A stretch of 64,000 nt of DNA from GCA-2401735 sp051252095 (GTDB taxonomy: Bacteria; Pseudomonadota; Gammaproteobacteria; Burkholderiales; Methylophilaceae): contig JBPOFK010000005.1 in NCBI GenBank assembly GCA_051252095.1, positions 1 through 64,000 of the forward strand, given 5' to 3'. The position numbers and the translations under genes were made by a program. This document shows positions 8,901-16,574 of this stretch, in pieces. Each line of letters opens with the position of its first letter. Within the stretch, counting starts at the first letter, position 1. The notes under the pieces are model-generated. The model saw nothing but the letters and a program-made list of their open reading frames with translations. It was not told where the DNA came from and searched no databases.

Positions 8901-11255
8901 ATGCAATTTTCTGAACATTGGTTACGTCAATTTGTGAATCCAGCATTGGATGCAGATGCACTTGGTCATGCTTTAACAATGGCGGGCCTAGAAGTTGAAG
9001 AACAAACACTGGTTGCACAACCATTTAACAATGTAGTTGTTGGTGAAATTATTTCAGCTGAAAAACACCCAGATGCGGATCGGTTACAGTTGTGTAAAGT
9101 AGATGTGGGCGAAGCAGAGCCACTGCAAATTGTTTGTGGTGCACCGAATGCACGAATAGGCTTAAAAGCGCCTTGCGCCAAAGTTGGTGCTAACCTGGCA
9201 GATTTCAAGATAAAAGAAGCAAAGGTACGAGGCATTAAGTCTTTTGGCATGATGTGCTCAGCGAAAGAGCTAGGTTTAGCAGCAGAAGCAGACGGTTTGC
9301 TGGAGTTCTCTGCAGAAGCGCCAGTTGGTCAGGATGTACGTAAGTATTTGGATTTAGATGATACGCTGTATACGATTAAACTGACGCCAAATCGTGCAGA
9401 CTGTTTAAGTATTTTGGGTATTGCGCGTGATGTGACGGCCATCACTGGGGAGCCAATGGCTTTACCTCAAACAGCTGCGGTCAATATCACATCTGAGCAA
9501 ATGCAGTCTGTACAGATAAACGAACAAGAAGTCTGTCCGAGTTACTATGGCAGGGTCATTACAGGCGTTAATGCAAATGCAAATACGCCTGACTGGATGG
9601 TGAGAGCGCTGGAGCGTAGTGGTTTGCGCAGCATTAGTGTCATTGTCGATATTACTAATTATGTATTGCTAGAGCTTGGTCAGCCGATGCATGCTTTTGA
9701 CTTAGATAAGCTCAATGGTAATGTCACAGTACGATTTGCTAAAAAGGGAGAGCAAGTTAAGCTGTTAAATGATACAGAGGCGAAATTAGCAGAAGATGAT
9801 TTAGTGATTGCTGATGATTCAGGCCCTATTGCACTTGCGGGTATTATGGGGGGCGAGCCAACATCTGTTAATGAAACAACAACAAATATATTCCTAGAAG
9901 CTGCATTCTTCACACCTGAAGTGATGGCTGGTAAAGCGCGCAGAGTAGGATTGAGTACTGATTCATCGTACCGCTTTGAACGTGGCGTTGATTATGGGAA
10001 TACCAAACAGGCAATGGAGCGTGCAACGGCGCTTATTTTGGAAATTTGTGCTGGCCAAGCTGGACCTGTAACCGAAAAAGTAGGGCATTTGCCCGAGCGT
10101 AAAAAAGTGACATTAAGATATTCGCGCATTGCATCCGTGCTGGGGATTAGTTTATCAAAAGAGGCTGTTGCTAACATACTGACGCAACTGGGTTTTTCGT
10201 TTGATCAAGCTGATGATCGTTTTGTTGTTCAGGCACCGACGTATCGCTTTGATATAGAACGTGAAGCTGATTTGATTGAAGAAATCGCACGTTTACATGG
10301 CTATGACAAAATCCCAGCGATTGCGCCAGTTGCAAATTTAAATATGCTTCCGTTACCAGAGGCAATACGCAATTTAAACTGGTTAAAAGACAGTTTGCTT
10401 TCACATGGTTATCAAGAAGTTGTCACCTATAGCTTTGTAGAAGAGGATTGGGAGCGTACGCTATCCAATAACCAAAATCCGATTAAGCTTAAAAACCCAA
10501 TTGCCAGTAATTTAAGCGTAATGCGCAGTAGTTTGTGGGCTGGGTTACTAGATGTGCTTACTTATAACCTAAACCGCAAGCAAGAGCGCGCCATGTTGTT
10601 TGAAACAGGTAATGCGTATCATCGTCTTGAGGATGGATATCAAGAAACCGCTATGGTGGCAGGCTTGTGCTACGGAGCAGCTAAGCCAGAGCAATGGGGT
10701 GATACTGCGCGTGACTTTGATTTCTATGATATGAAAGCAGTTGTTGATACATTAACCCATCAACAAGCGACCTACAAAAAGGACAATCATCCAGCTTTGC
10801 ACCCTGGACAAACGGCTCGTGTCTATTTGAATGCGAAAGCGGTTGGTTGGTTGGGTAAGTTGCATCCAAAATATCAACAGCAATATGACTTACCCAAAAG
10901 CACTATACTATTTGAATTAAATACTGAACTAATATTACAAACTAAGCTTGCTTCATATAATGAGGTTTCAAAGTTTTTACCCGTACGTCGCGATATTGCG
11001 ATTGTTGTAGACGAGGGAATAGAGGTTCAAACCATCATTGATGCAGTGAATGCCGAAAAGATACCATTGTTGCAAAAGGTACAGTTATTTGACATTTATC
11101 AAGGAAAAGGAATCGAAGAAGGTAAAAAAAGCCTTGCATTTCTTATACTTATGCAAGATACTAACAAAACGCTTATCGATTCAGAAGCAGAAGCTGCAAT
11201 AGCTGAACTGCTCAAATTACTAGAAAATAAATTTAATGCGCAGTTAAGAAATTAA
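8901..11255 (+). CDS. pheT: Phenylalanyl-tRNA synthetase beta subunit
   Basis: The 784-aa beta subunit contains the tRNA-binding EMAP-like domain near the N-terminus (about 39-150, EIISAEKHPDADRLQLCKVD). The B3/B4 editing domain (about 200-380, with GIMGGEP), the B5 domain, the core repeat and the C-terminal anticodon-binding FDX-ACB domain (about 690-784, FLPVRRDIAIVVDE) follow. It pairs with PheS and provides editing of Tyr-tRNA-Phe. Length and order are normal and no frameshift is visible. Confidence 0.98.
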   Translation: MQFSEHWLRQFVNPALDADALGHALTMAGLEVEEQTLVAQPFNNVVVGEIISAEKHPDADRLQLCKVDVGEAEPLQIVCGAPNARIGLKAPCAKVGANLADFKIKEAKVRGIKSFGMMCSAKELGLAAEADGLLEFSAEAPVGQDVRKYLDLDDTLYTIKLTPNRADCLSILGIARDVTAITGEPMALPQTAAVNITSEQMQSVQINEQEVCPSYYGRVITGVNANANTPDWMVRALERSGLRSISVIVDITNYVLLELGQPMHAFDLDKLNGNVTVRFAKKGEQVKLLNDTEAKLAEDDLVIADDSGPIALAGIMGGEPTSVNETTTNIFLEAAFFTPEVMAGKARRVGLSTDSSYRFERGVDYGNTKQAMERATALILEICAGQAGPVTEKVGHLPERKKVTLRYSRIASVLGISLSKEAVANILTQLGFSFDQADDRFVVQAPTYRFDIEREADLIEEIARLHGYDKIPAIAPVANLNMLPLPEAIRNLNWLKDSLLSHGYQEVVTYSFVEEDWERTLSNNQNPIKLKNPIASNLSVMRSSLWAGLLDVLTYNLNRKQERAMLFETGNAYHRLEDGYQETAMVAGLCYGAAKPEQWGDTARDFDFYDMKAVVDTLTHQQATYKKDNHPALHPGQTARVYLNAKAVGWLGKLHPKYQQQYDLPKSTILFELNTELILQTKLASYNEVSKFLPVRRDIAIVVDEGIEVQTIIDAVNAEKIPLLQKVQLFDIYQGKGIEEGKKSLAFLILMQDTNKTLIDSEAEAAIAELLKLLENKFNAQLRN

Positions 11256-11299
11256 CTGAAAACAATGACGACGGAAGAAAAGCAATACAGGGAGTTTTT

Positions 11300-11593
11300 A
11301 TGACATTAACGAAAGCGGATTTGGCAGATCTGCTATTTGAACAAGTTGGGCTCAACAAGCGAGAAGCTAAAGACATGGTTGAAGCGTTTTTTGAAGAACT
11401 AAGATGTGCATTAGAGAATGGGGATAGTGTCAAGTTATCTGGGTTTGGTAATTTTGAACTTCGCAAAAAGTCTGAAAGACCTGGTCGTAACCCAAAAACA
11501 GGGGAAGAAATTCCAATTTCTGCTCGTCGTGTGGTTACCTTTCACGCAAGCCAGAAGTTAAAAAGTAAAGTTGAAGAGCATTACGCTAAATAA
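11300..11593 (+). CDS. ihfA: Integration host factor alpha subunit
   Basis: This 97-aa HU/IHF-family DNA-bending protein begins MTLTKADLADLLFEQ and has the beta-arm segment GRNPKTGEEIPI with the intercalating proline, plus the IHF-alpha style SARRVVTFHASQKLK. IHF forms a heterodimer with IhfB and bends DNA at specific sites, including phage att sites and sigma-54 promoters. Its position after pheT is the standard proteobacterial arrangement. A temperate element using IHF could draw on it directly, but no such link can be shown from sequence. Confidence 0.97.
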   Translation: MTLTKADLADLLFEQVGLNKREAKDMVEAFFEELRCALENGDSVKLSGFGNFELRKKSERPGRNPKTGEEIPISARRVVTFHASQKLKSKVEEHYAK

Positions 11594-11613
11594 TTTGAGT
11601 CATCATTGAATGT

Positions 11614-12015
11614 ATGCCAGATACAATTAAAAATGTACAGTTACCACCAATACCAGCCAAACGCTATTTTACGATTGGTGAGGTAAGTGATTTATGCGGC
11701 GTGAAGCCACATGTGTTGCGTTATTGGGAGCAAGAGTTCACGCAGCTTAAACCTGTTAAGCGGCGCGGTAATCGTCGTTATTATCAACATCATGAAGTAT
11801 TGCTGATTCGTAAAATTAGAGAGCTGCTTTATGAGCAAGGCTTCACGATTAGTGGCGCACGCAACCGTTTAGATGGTGCAGATGAAGTAGAAGCAACACA
11901 AGATAGCGTGCAAGAAGCAACTGCAAGTGTGGTGGGTAATAGTAGTAAAGATAATGTTAATCTAAGTGCTATTCGTTCAGAAATTCAAGAAGTTATTCAA
12001 CTACTACGCGCCTAA
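11614..12015 (+). CDS. MerR-family transcriptional regulator (ihfA-linked)
   Basis: The 133-aa protein carries a MerR winged helix at residues about 12-80 (FTIGEVSDLCGVKPHVLRYWEQEF, then RRGNRRYYQHHEVLLIRKIRELL) and a short C-terminal helix instead of a ligand domain, with no metal-binding cysteines in the C-terminus. An orphan MerR gene directly after ihfA is a conserved betaproteobacterial and gammaproteobacterial arrangement; its effector and targets are not known to me. It starts 20 bp after ihfA, so co-transcription is likely. Confidence 0.9.
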   Translation: MPDTIKNVQLPPIPAKRYFTIGEVSDLCGVKPHVLRYWEQEFTQLKPVKRRGNRRYYQHHEVLLIRKIRELLYEQGFTISGARNRLDGADEVEATQDSVQEATASVVGNSSKDNVNLSAIRSEIQEVIQLLRA

Positions 12016-12128
12016 GCGTATGTAATCTTCACAATCCATTAGATTCAAAATTCGTTAAAGTTGTATTGTTTAGCAGAGTGCGTCGTTGTTTTCATTTATA
12101 ATATCAACGCACACTCAGCGAGTGCATT

Positions 12129-12205
12129 CGGGGCGTAGCGCAGTCTGGTAGCGTACTTGTCTGGGGGACAAGGGGTCGCAGGTTCAAATCCTGCCGTTCC
12201 GACCA
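12129..12205 (+). tRNA. tRNA-Pro (anticodon GGG), integration target
   Basis: The acceptor CGGGGCG pairs with CGTTCCG (with G-T pairs), the anticodon stem CTTGT/ACAAG encloses CTGGGGG, the T-arm is GCAGG-TTCAAAT-CCTGC, and CCA is encoded. Anticodon GGG reads CCC/CCU proline codons. A TATAAT -10 candidate sits at 12097-12102, though I see no strong -35. The 3' 49 bp of the gene are the att core of two mobile elements; each insertion preserves a complete tRNA at this end. Confidence 0.95.
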
Positions 12206-12207
12206 AT
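12157..12207 (+). repeat. attL: 51-bp direct repeat in the tRNA-Pro 3' half
   Basis: The 51 bp from the anticodon stem through the CCA end are repeated without mismatch at 51866-51916. The inner 45 bp (12161-12205) recur at 57021-57065. This marks the left junction of the prophage and the common core of both integrated elements. Confidence 0.93.
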
Positions 12208-12272
12208 CTACGCGGGTTCCAGCGGTGTTGCATTTTTACGTTGTGGAATAGAATGGGATTTGTGGAATAGAA

Positions 12273-13397
12273 TTAGCGTAATGGATGCACTTTTGTTGGT
12301 TTTCTGCGGTATATTTGGTTAGTCGTTTTGCTATCAGAATGCGATAACATGGCCTGGGCATGTTCGAGTGAGTCGGCATCGGTGGCCACTTTGGCACGCA
12401 GATCTCGCTCGGTAAATCGCACCTCCAGTTTTGTCTCTTTTATCACCTTTTTAAAGTAACGATCCCACAACGATTTAAAGCCAGCAGGGTTGCCAGTTTC
12501 CTCATTGACGTAACTCTGGCCATACTTGTTGCAGAATAAATACGGCGAGATATCCACTGGTCGTGCTGCAATCGCTTCATCGGCTGCAGTGCGCAGCGCT
12601 GGTGTCCAGGTATACAGTGTACGTTTGCCGCTGCTATTCTTGGTTTTATTGCGCTGGATCAGGATGCCTTCTTCAGTAAAATTACGGTTTGGCTCCAAGC
12701 GCAACATGGTGCTTTTGTCCATGCCGGTGAGTAATTTTAACCTGGTATAGGCCTGAATGACGGCGCCGCCTGATTTTGGGTTTACTTTCAGTGATAAAAA
12801 CTCATCAATCTCCCAGTCCTCAACATAGCGATCGCGTGGCTTCTCACCAGTAAGCAGTATCTGGCCTTTAAACGGATGGCGATCGATCTCACCCCACTCG
12901 ATCAGCTTGGTAAAGACATGTGATAGCGTGGCAATCTCACGGTGCGCAGACGTCTTGGACTCTCTTTTATCAACATATTGGTAAACAAACTTGGGCGAGA
13001 AGGGCAGAATCGGCATTTCGCCAAATACTTTGCGCAGCCATTTGATTTGCTGGTGATTAGATGCTTGGCTCGCAGCTGCTTTGGTGGGGACCACTTGCAA
13101 CAGATAGCGATTAAAAGCATCGTTTAAGGTGCGGATGGTCCCGCGGGGACTATCGATGCGCCTCGCAAATTCGGCAAATGCTTCCGGTAAGGTGCGGCCA
13201 AGTTTGAATTTTGTCTTACCATCCCAGTGTGCTTCAGCACCCTTTGGTACCAGGTAATAATACGCATTATGTTCAAGCGCCCACCGTTTTGGTAGGGACT
13301 TGTTTTCTTTATTACGCGGCTTTGGCAATGGCTCTCCCCTTATTTCCAATCTGCAGACAAAGCCGTGATGGGTGGTCACCGTCTCCATAGTCAACAA
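12273..13397 (-). CDS. Phage tyrosine integrase, with atypical catalytic box
   Basis: The 374-aa protein lies 66 bp from attL and is transcribed toward it. The N-terminal part (GFVCRLEIRGEPLPKPR) and C-terminal part (TERDLRAKVATD, then LSHSDSKTTNQIYRR with the Tyr nucleophile) match the phage integrase subgroup in which the usual HxxR is written as xDLRAK. At the first catalytic box the sequence reads LLTGMDKSTMLRL, with Asp where Arg is normally found (checked on the DNA as ATG GAC AAA). Either an alternative Arg serves or activity is reduced. The start (TTG/ATG near 13397-13388) overlaps the next gene by up to 86 bp; a slightly later start is possible. Confidence 0.85.
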   Translation of the reverse strand: MLTMETVTTHHGFVCRLEIRGEPLPKPRNKENKSLPKRWALEHNAYYYLVPKGAEAHWDGKTKFKLGRTLPEAFAEFARRIDSPRGTIRTLNDAFNRYLLQVVPTKAAASQASNHQQIKWLRKVFGEMPILPFSPKFVYQYVDKRESKTSAHREIATLSHVFTKLIEWGEIDRHPFKGQILLTGEKPRDRYVEDWEIDEFLSLKVNPKSGGAVIQAYTRLKLLTGMDKSTMLRLEPNRNFTEEGILIQRNKTKNSSGKRTLYTWTPALRTAADEAIAARPVDISPYLFCNKYGQSYVNEETGNPAGFKSLWDRYFKKVIKETKLEVRFTERDLRAKVATDADSLEHAQAMLSHSDSKTTNQIYRRKPTKVHPLR

Positions 13398-13554
13398 GCC
13401 ATTGCGAAAATATATCTTCAGCGTTGAGTTTGTATATCACAATCCCATTCTGGCCAGAAGGATGAATAATGCAATCACCCTCATGAATCGGGTTGCCAGC
13501 AAAGTCTGGCCACGGTGCAATGTTTGGTTGTTTTGCTTTACGCGGCTTTGGCAT
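13312..13554 (-). CDS. Hypothetical phage protein upstream of integrase
   Basis: The 80-aa protein is of a type often seen beside phage integrases, with the pattern PWPDFAGNPIHEGDCIIHPSG, then VDYGDGDHPSRLCLQIGNKG. No catalytic motif is recognisable and the function is unknown. The N-terminus overlaps the upstream DUF4224 gene by 17 bp and the C-terminal end overlaps the integrase frame, so it is probably translated with int. The SH3-like beta-rich pattern is my inference only. Confidence 0.65.
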   Translation of the reverse strand: MPKPRKAKQPNIAPWPDFAGNPIHEGDCIIHPSGQNGIVIYKLNAEDIFSQWLVDYGDGDHPSRLCLQIGNKGRAIAKAA

Positions 13555-13768
13555 TGGATTCTATAGCGGCCCAATTCGGCTGTTTTGGTGGTTGAAGGTT
13601 CTCACTATAATCCCCACCGAATTTTTGTGCAATATGCGCTGTTGACACGGCCACGGATCCATCAGCACGTTTGACGTATTGAATGCCCATAAAAGCGAGC
13701 TGACGTGCTTGCGCTGCAGCGTACTTTTTACCGGTTAATTCAATCAATTGTGCTTCGGTCAAAAACAT
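13538..13768 (-). CDS. DUF4224 domain-containing phage protein
   Basis: The 76-aa protein begins MFLTEAQLIELTGKKYAAAQARQL and continues GIQYVKRADGSVAV, the DUF4224 signature found in small phage proteins encoded just upstream of integrases. The short HTH-like N-terminus suggests a DNA-binding or excisionase-type role, but none has been shown for the family to my knowledge. The frame is tightly packed between the HNH gene and the 80-aa gene. Confidence 0.75.
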   Translation of the reverse strand: MFLTEAQLIELTGKKYAAAQARQLAFMGIQYVKRADGSVAVSTAHIAQKFGGDYSENLQPPKQPNWAAIESNAKAA

Positions 13769-13770
13769 AA

Positions 13771-14445
13771 TTATGCCTTCTGCAGCTGCCTCTGTTTGTA
13801 GTTTAGCTTGGCCAACGTTTTGAAAGCCGGCTTGATTTCCTCATGCATATTGTCATAGCCTGCTTGGTTAAGCGCCAGATTAACTGCTTTTGGAATGAGC
13901 TCCAGATTAGATAAATCACAGTTTTGCTTATTACCATCGATAAACTTGATGACCATGCCATCCGGAATAGGGCCGTTTGCCTGCTTCCAATTCCATTTAT
14001 GTTTAAATTCAAATCTTGTTGGTGCCCCTGTGTGCGGGTTTTTCTCTGGCACCTTCATCCAGACATAACCATTTTTATCTTGGCGTTCAAAATACATAGG
14101 TTTAACGTTAGGAGGTACTTGCCCCTTTTTGAATCTTGTCTTTTCGCTATTGGCGATCCTAAAGTTTTTATTGCCTTTGTTCTGGTTTGGCTGCCCCTTT
14201 TTAAATCGATATTCTTTGCCAATATCTGTATTTGTTCTAAGAATTTGCGACATTGGGCTATCTTGAAACCATTGTGATTTTTCAGTTTTTAACGCTCTTG
14301 CTCTAGTGTATACCTGGTTTAATCTGCAGTTGAAAAGTCGTGCCAATGCCTCTGTTTTTGTGCATGGATATAGCGCCTGCAGTAGTGCATCTTCATCAGC
14401 CGACCACTGCTTTCTTTTAGTCAATATATTGCGTGATTTCGTCAT
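13771..14445 (-). CDS. Phage HNH-type homing endonuclease-like protein
   Basis: The 224-aa protein has an N-terminal Myb/SANT-like DNA-binding segment (RKQWSADEDALLQALYP, about 11-60). Two FKKGQ motifs (NUMOD-like spacers) precede a C-terminal HNH_3-like domain (FKHKWNWKQANGPIPDGMVIKFIDGNKQNCDLSNLEL in pieces, about 148-188). The first His and the DGN...N of the fold are present; the usual second His position reads Lys/Phe, as in several phage relatives. It could be a free-standing homing endonuclease. It overlaps the 81-aa gene upstream by 4 bp. Confidence 0.75.
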   Translation of the reverse strand: MTKSRNILTKRKQWSADEDALLQALYPCTKTEALARLFNCRLNQVYTRARALKTEKSQWFQDSPMSQILRTNTDIGKEYRFKKGQPNQNKGNKNFRIANSEKTRFKKGQVPPNVKPMYFERQDKNGYVWMKVPEKNPHTGAPTRFEFKHKWNWKQANGPIPDGMVIKFIDGNKQNCDLSNLELIPKAVNLALNQAGYDNMHEEIKPAFKTLAKLNYKQRQLQKA

Positions 14446-14687
14446 GCTTTGGTTTTATTGTCCAGCAATGCTGGCATATCAGCTTTGGTTAATCCCATTT
14501 GCTCAGCTTTAAACTTGGTGGCATCGAGCACAAGTGATGCATTGTCAATGATGGTTTTAGCAACCTTAGAGACGGCTTCAGAGCGTTTGATTTCTGACTC
14601 CAACTTTTCCCCTTCTAGGGTTTCATCGTTGAGCCGCTCCATTTGTGCAAATAAATGATCGTTTAGATCTGTCAGGTGGTTTTTCAT
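14442..14687 (-). CDS. Hypothetical phage protein, helical
   Basis: The 81-aa protein is predicted all-helical and charged (LNDHLFAQMERLNDETLEGEKLESEIKRSEAVSKVAKTI in pieces). Its pattern resembles small phage early proteins seen near HNH genes. No function is recognised. The 4-bp ATGA-type overlap with the downstream HNH gene suggests coupled translation. The Shine-Dalgarno is weak. Confidence 0.65.
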   Translation of the reverse strand: MKNHLTDLNDHLFAQMERLNDETLEGEKLESEIKRSEAVSKVAKTIIDNASLVLDATKFKAEQMGLTKADMPALLDNKTKA

Positions 14688-14722
14688 AATGATTTGCCAT
14701 AAAAAAATAAATAATTAAATAA

Positions 14723-15082
14723 TCAAATTGATAATCTGCGGACAGCTCTGGCTCTGAGGTCGTCGTCCTTGAGGCCGTAACCCTGGCCTCCATCGTCGAA
14801 GTCCTGACACCAGGCATAACTAGAGTCTGAAGCGTGCTGAGTGCTGCTCCAATACCAGTCTTTTTTAAACTGGTCTTTTGAATGTGTGTACATGAGTGAT
14901 AGCTCAACGCGGGACGGTAAATCACCACCTTTTTCTTTTGCCCAATCTAAGGCTTCTTGCCATTCTCCATCGTCTTTATCGCTATCAAGTAAAATGACAT
15001 GATGACCAGTGCCATCTGGTTTGATGATAGTGCCCATATATGTTTCGCCTTGTTGCAGTTCTGGTGTTGCTATGGTGTTCAT
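14723..15082 (-). CDS. DUF1566 (C-lectin-like) protein with a DGR-variable-region-like C-terminus
   Basis: The 119-aa protein has an AGGAGA Shine-Dalgarno. Residues 1-75 match phage DUF1566 proteins (GETYMGTIIKPDGTGHHVILL, GGDLPSRVELSLM). The last 45 residues contain WYWSSTQ, AWCQDF, then a run of Asp/Gly/Tyr positions, and end in RARAVRRL. This is the layout of C-type-lectin variable proteins mutated by diversity-generating retroelements. In the variable stretch every divergent codon (CAC, GAC, AGT, TAT, TGT, GAC, GAT, GGC, GGT, TAC, GGC, CTC, GAC x3) ends in C or T, as expected from adenine mutagenesis of AAY template codons. No reverse transcriptase or template repeat is visible in the window. 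Confidence 0.8.
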   Translation of the reverse strand: MNTIATPELQQGETYMGTIIKPDGTGHHVILLDSDKDDGEWQEALDWAKEKGGDLPSRVELSLMYTHSKDQFKKDWYWSSTQHASDSSYAWCQDFDDGGQGYGLKDDDLRARAVRRLSI

Positions 15083-15123
15083 TTGAATCTCCTGTGGTGG
15101 TTAATTAAGTGCTGATAACACTA

Positions 15124-15336
15124 TTAAGTAATCCTGTCTTCTGGCTCATCGTTTTCAAGACTATCTTTAGTTAAGCTAACTAAATAGAGCCAAACTTTTT
15201 TGGATTTATTTAATAAATTACGTATACCTAATTTTTTTGAATTACCGTCTTTACGTGGGTTGTATGGTTCTTTTCTGCTCCATGCATCGATTTCCTGAAG
15301 CGTTTCGAATTCGTATTCATCATCATGATTTTCCAT
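15124..15336 (-). CDS. Hypothetical acidic/basic small phage protein
   Basis: The 70-aa protein starts at the ATG at 15336, preceded by an AGGAGAT Shine-Dalgarno with good spacing; a start five codons earlier lacks one. It has an acidic N-terminus (MENHDDEYEFETLQEID) and a basic middle (KDGNSKKLGIRNLLNKSKK). No family is recognised. It belongs to the leftward early cluster of the prophage. Confidence 0.6.
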   Translation of the reverse strand: MENHDDEYEFETLQEIDAWSRKEPYNPRKDGNSKKLGIRNLLNKSKKVWLYLVSLTKDSLENDEPEDRIT

Positions 15337-15338
15337 CG

Positions 15339-15485
15339 CTATCTCCTGCACTCATAGCTGTATTTATCAGCTATATATGCTTTATCAAATGTAAAAAATG
15401 CAAGGTAAGCACCTAGCATGAAAAGCAACAAACACAGTGCGAAAGCGTGTCGTTCTTGTTTGATTGTTTCTGTTATCTTGCTCAT
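15339..15485 (-). CDS. Small single-span membrane protein
   Basis: The 48-aa frame starting MSKITETIKQERH has one strong membrane segment (FALCLLLFMLGAYLAFF). Its ATG overlaps the TGA of the preceding gene (ATGA), with an AAAGG site upstream. A longer frame upward to 15647 exists but conflicts with the well-started gene at 15482-15628. Function unknown. Confidence 0.55.
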   Translation of the reverse strand: MSKITETIKQERHAFALCLLLFMLGAYLAFFTFDKAYIADKYSYECRR

Positions 15486-15628
15486 AAAAGAGCCTTTCCC
15501 ATTAAACAGCCTATCAAGAATGCAATACCTGCCCATAGCACAGCGACTTTTTCTTGGCGTAAAAATATGAAACCAAATGCTGTGATCATGCAGACAATCG
15601 CTAAAATGATAGTGAGTAGTGTTTTCAT
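15482..15628 (-). CDS. Small membrane protein with two hydrophobic segments
   Basis: The 48-aa frame begins MKTLLTIILAIVCMITAFGF and ends with a second hydrophobic stretch (VAVLWAGIAFLIGCLMG), giving a hairpin membrane topology. It starts 2 bp after the stop of the 43-aa gene and overlaps the next start by ATGA, which supports a real operon of tiny membrane proteins. Function unknown; superinfection exclusion would be a guess. Confidence 0.55.
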   Translation of the reverse strand: MKTLLTIILAIVCMITAFGFIFLRQEKVAVLWAGIAFLIGCLMGKALL

Positions 15629-15630
15629 GA

Positions 15631-15762
15631 TTATCCGAATGCAGCAACCCACGCGGCGCGTGAAAATGGCAGAAACATCAGAATTAAGAAGCATGCACTC
15701 CCAATTAGATCTAGCAGTGTGATTGGCTTCTCTTGATGGGTTAGATGTTTATAATCTTTCAT
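15631..15762 (-). CDS. Very small membrane protein (43 aa)
   Basis: The frame starts MKDYKHLTHQEKP and holds one membrane segment (LIGSACFLILMFLPFS). A clear AGGAGAT Shine-Dalgarno lies 5 bp upstream of the ATG, and the stop sits 2 bp before the next ATG. The regular spacing of three consecutive tiny membrane genes supports the call despite the length. No family recognised. Confidence 0.55.
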   Translation of the reverse strand: MKDYKHLTHQEKPITLLDLIGSACFLILMFLPFSRAAWVAAFG

Positions 15763-15771
15763 TATCATCTC

Positions 15772-16026
15772 CTATGCAGCCGTTTTTTGATTTAGATGGT
15801 GGACATTACCTGCTGGGTTGCTAACTGCTGCAGACTCTTTGTTTTCTAATATCAGTGCTTCTCTCACCCATGAAGGCAAAAAGCCAAAGGCTCTTGGGTA
15901 ATGGTTGTTTTTATTTTGATTAGCTTGTTCCAACATTCTCTGACGTTGTGGTTTGCCAGCAAGGTTCCACTTAAGCTGCATATCCAGATAGTCTTGCTTG
16001 CTAAATAGGTGTTGTTTCTTTGACAT
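15772..16026 (-). CDS. Hypothetical phage early protein, first gene of leftward operon
   Basis: The 84-aa hydrophilic protein begins MSKKQHLFSKQDYLDMQLKWNL and contains RAFGFLPSWVREALILENKE, a pattern I have seen only as uncharacterised phage proteins. It has an AAGGAG site 8 bp upstream and lies directly behind the left operator region (16063-16100), so it is likely the first gene of the leftward early operon under repressor control. Confidence 0.65.
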   Translation of the reverse strand: MSKKQHLFSKQDYLDMQLKWNLAGKPQRQRMLEQANQNKNNHYPRAFGFLPSWVREALILENKESAAVSNPAGNVHHLNQKTAA

Positions 16027-16062
16027 TTCAAAACTCCTTCATTGGGTTGTTTTGAGCATAAT

Positions 16063-16100
16063 AAAACAAATGTTTTTTAGATGTCAACAACAATTGTTTT
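16063..16100. promoter_or_regulatory. Left repressor operator pair
   Basis: Two near-palindromes share the ACAAATGT/ACAATTGT core: AAAACAAATGTTTT at 16063-16076 and AACAATTGTTTT at 16089-16100. The same core recurs three times at the repressor/Cro intergenic region. The pair sits upstream of the leftward operon at 16026, the place expected for an OL/PL-like control region. Confidence 0.65.
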
Positions 16101-16120
16101 ATTTTGAAATGTCAGGACGT

Positions 16121-16143
16121 AAAAAAACCCGCCTAAGCGGGTC
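16121..16143 (-). terminator. Rho-independent terminator of the repressor transcript
   Basis: On the minus strand the hairpin CCCGC-TTAG-GCGGG is followed by seven T residues. It stops the cI-lipoprotein transcript just before the left operators. Almost the same terminator sequence recurs at 35836-35858. Confidence 0.85.
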
Positions 16144-16160
16144 GTTAATTTATTGATTTA

Positions 16161-16574
16161 CTAGTTACAGTGCGCTTCACCGAGCTTTTGGAACTCTTGA
16201 TTATTAACCACTTTTTCTATATCGATGATTTGTACCCATATATTTTGGTTGTTAAGGCCATGGTCATTTAACACTTGGCACGCATACTCCGCATAACCGT
16301 TTCTGTTTTCCCCATTGTCAATCACGCCAATTTTAAAAATGTCATCTGCAGTCCAACTGGCATCTTTAGCGGTTGGTTCTTCATCACTGATGAAATGTGC
16401 CATCACTTTTTCTTTAGCAGGATCTCGTTTAGTGCTTTCAGCTTCAGTCTCAATCTGCATTTCTGCTGTTGTTTCAATAATGACTTCATTGCCTGGTGGG
16501 GCATCTTGAGAGCAGCTGCAGCCAATAATGGCCATGATCGATAATGGTACAACATTTATTATTGATTTTTTCAT
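16161..16574 (-). CDS. Putative phage-encoded lipoprotein (lysogenic operon)
   Basis: The 137-aa protein starts MKKSIINVVPLSIMAIIGCSC; IIGC is a plausible lipobox, so the mature protein would be anchored by Cys 19. After an acidic linker (about 25-60) a small domain contains ASWTADDIFKIGVI and YAEYACQVLNDHG, two cysteines and no recognisable catalytic motif. Being co-transcribed downstream of the repressor (ATGA overlap with the 93-aa gene), it is likely made in the lysogen. An envelope role such as exclusion is possible but unproven. Confidence 0.7.
   Translation of the reverse strand: MKKSIINVVPLSIMAIIGCSCSQDAPPGNEVIIETTAEMQIETEAESTKRDPAKEKVMAHFISDEEPTAKDASWTADDIFKIGVIDNGENRNGYAEYACQVLNDHGLNNQNIWVQIIDIEKVVNNQEFQKLGEAHCN

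Noticed and set aside
15339..15647. 102-codon version of the small membrane gene
   Set aside because: The upstream half overlaps the better supported genes at 15482-15628 and 15631-15762; the MSKIT start at 15485 fits the ATGA overlap.
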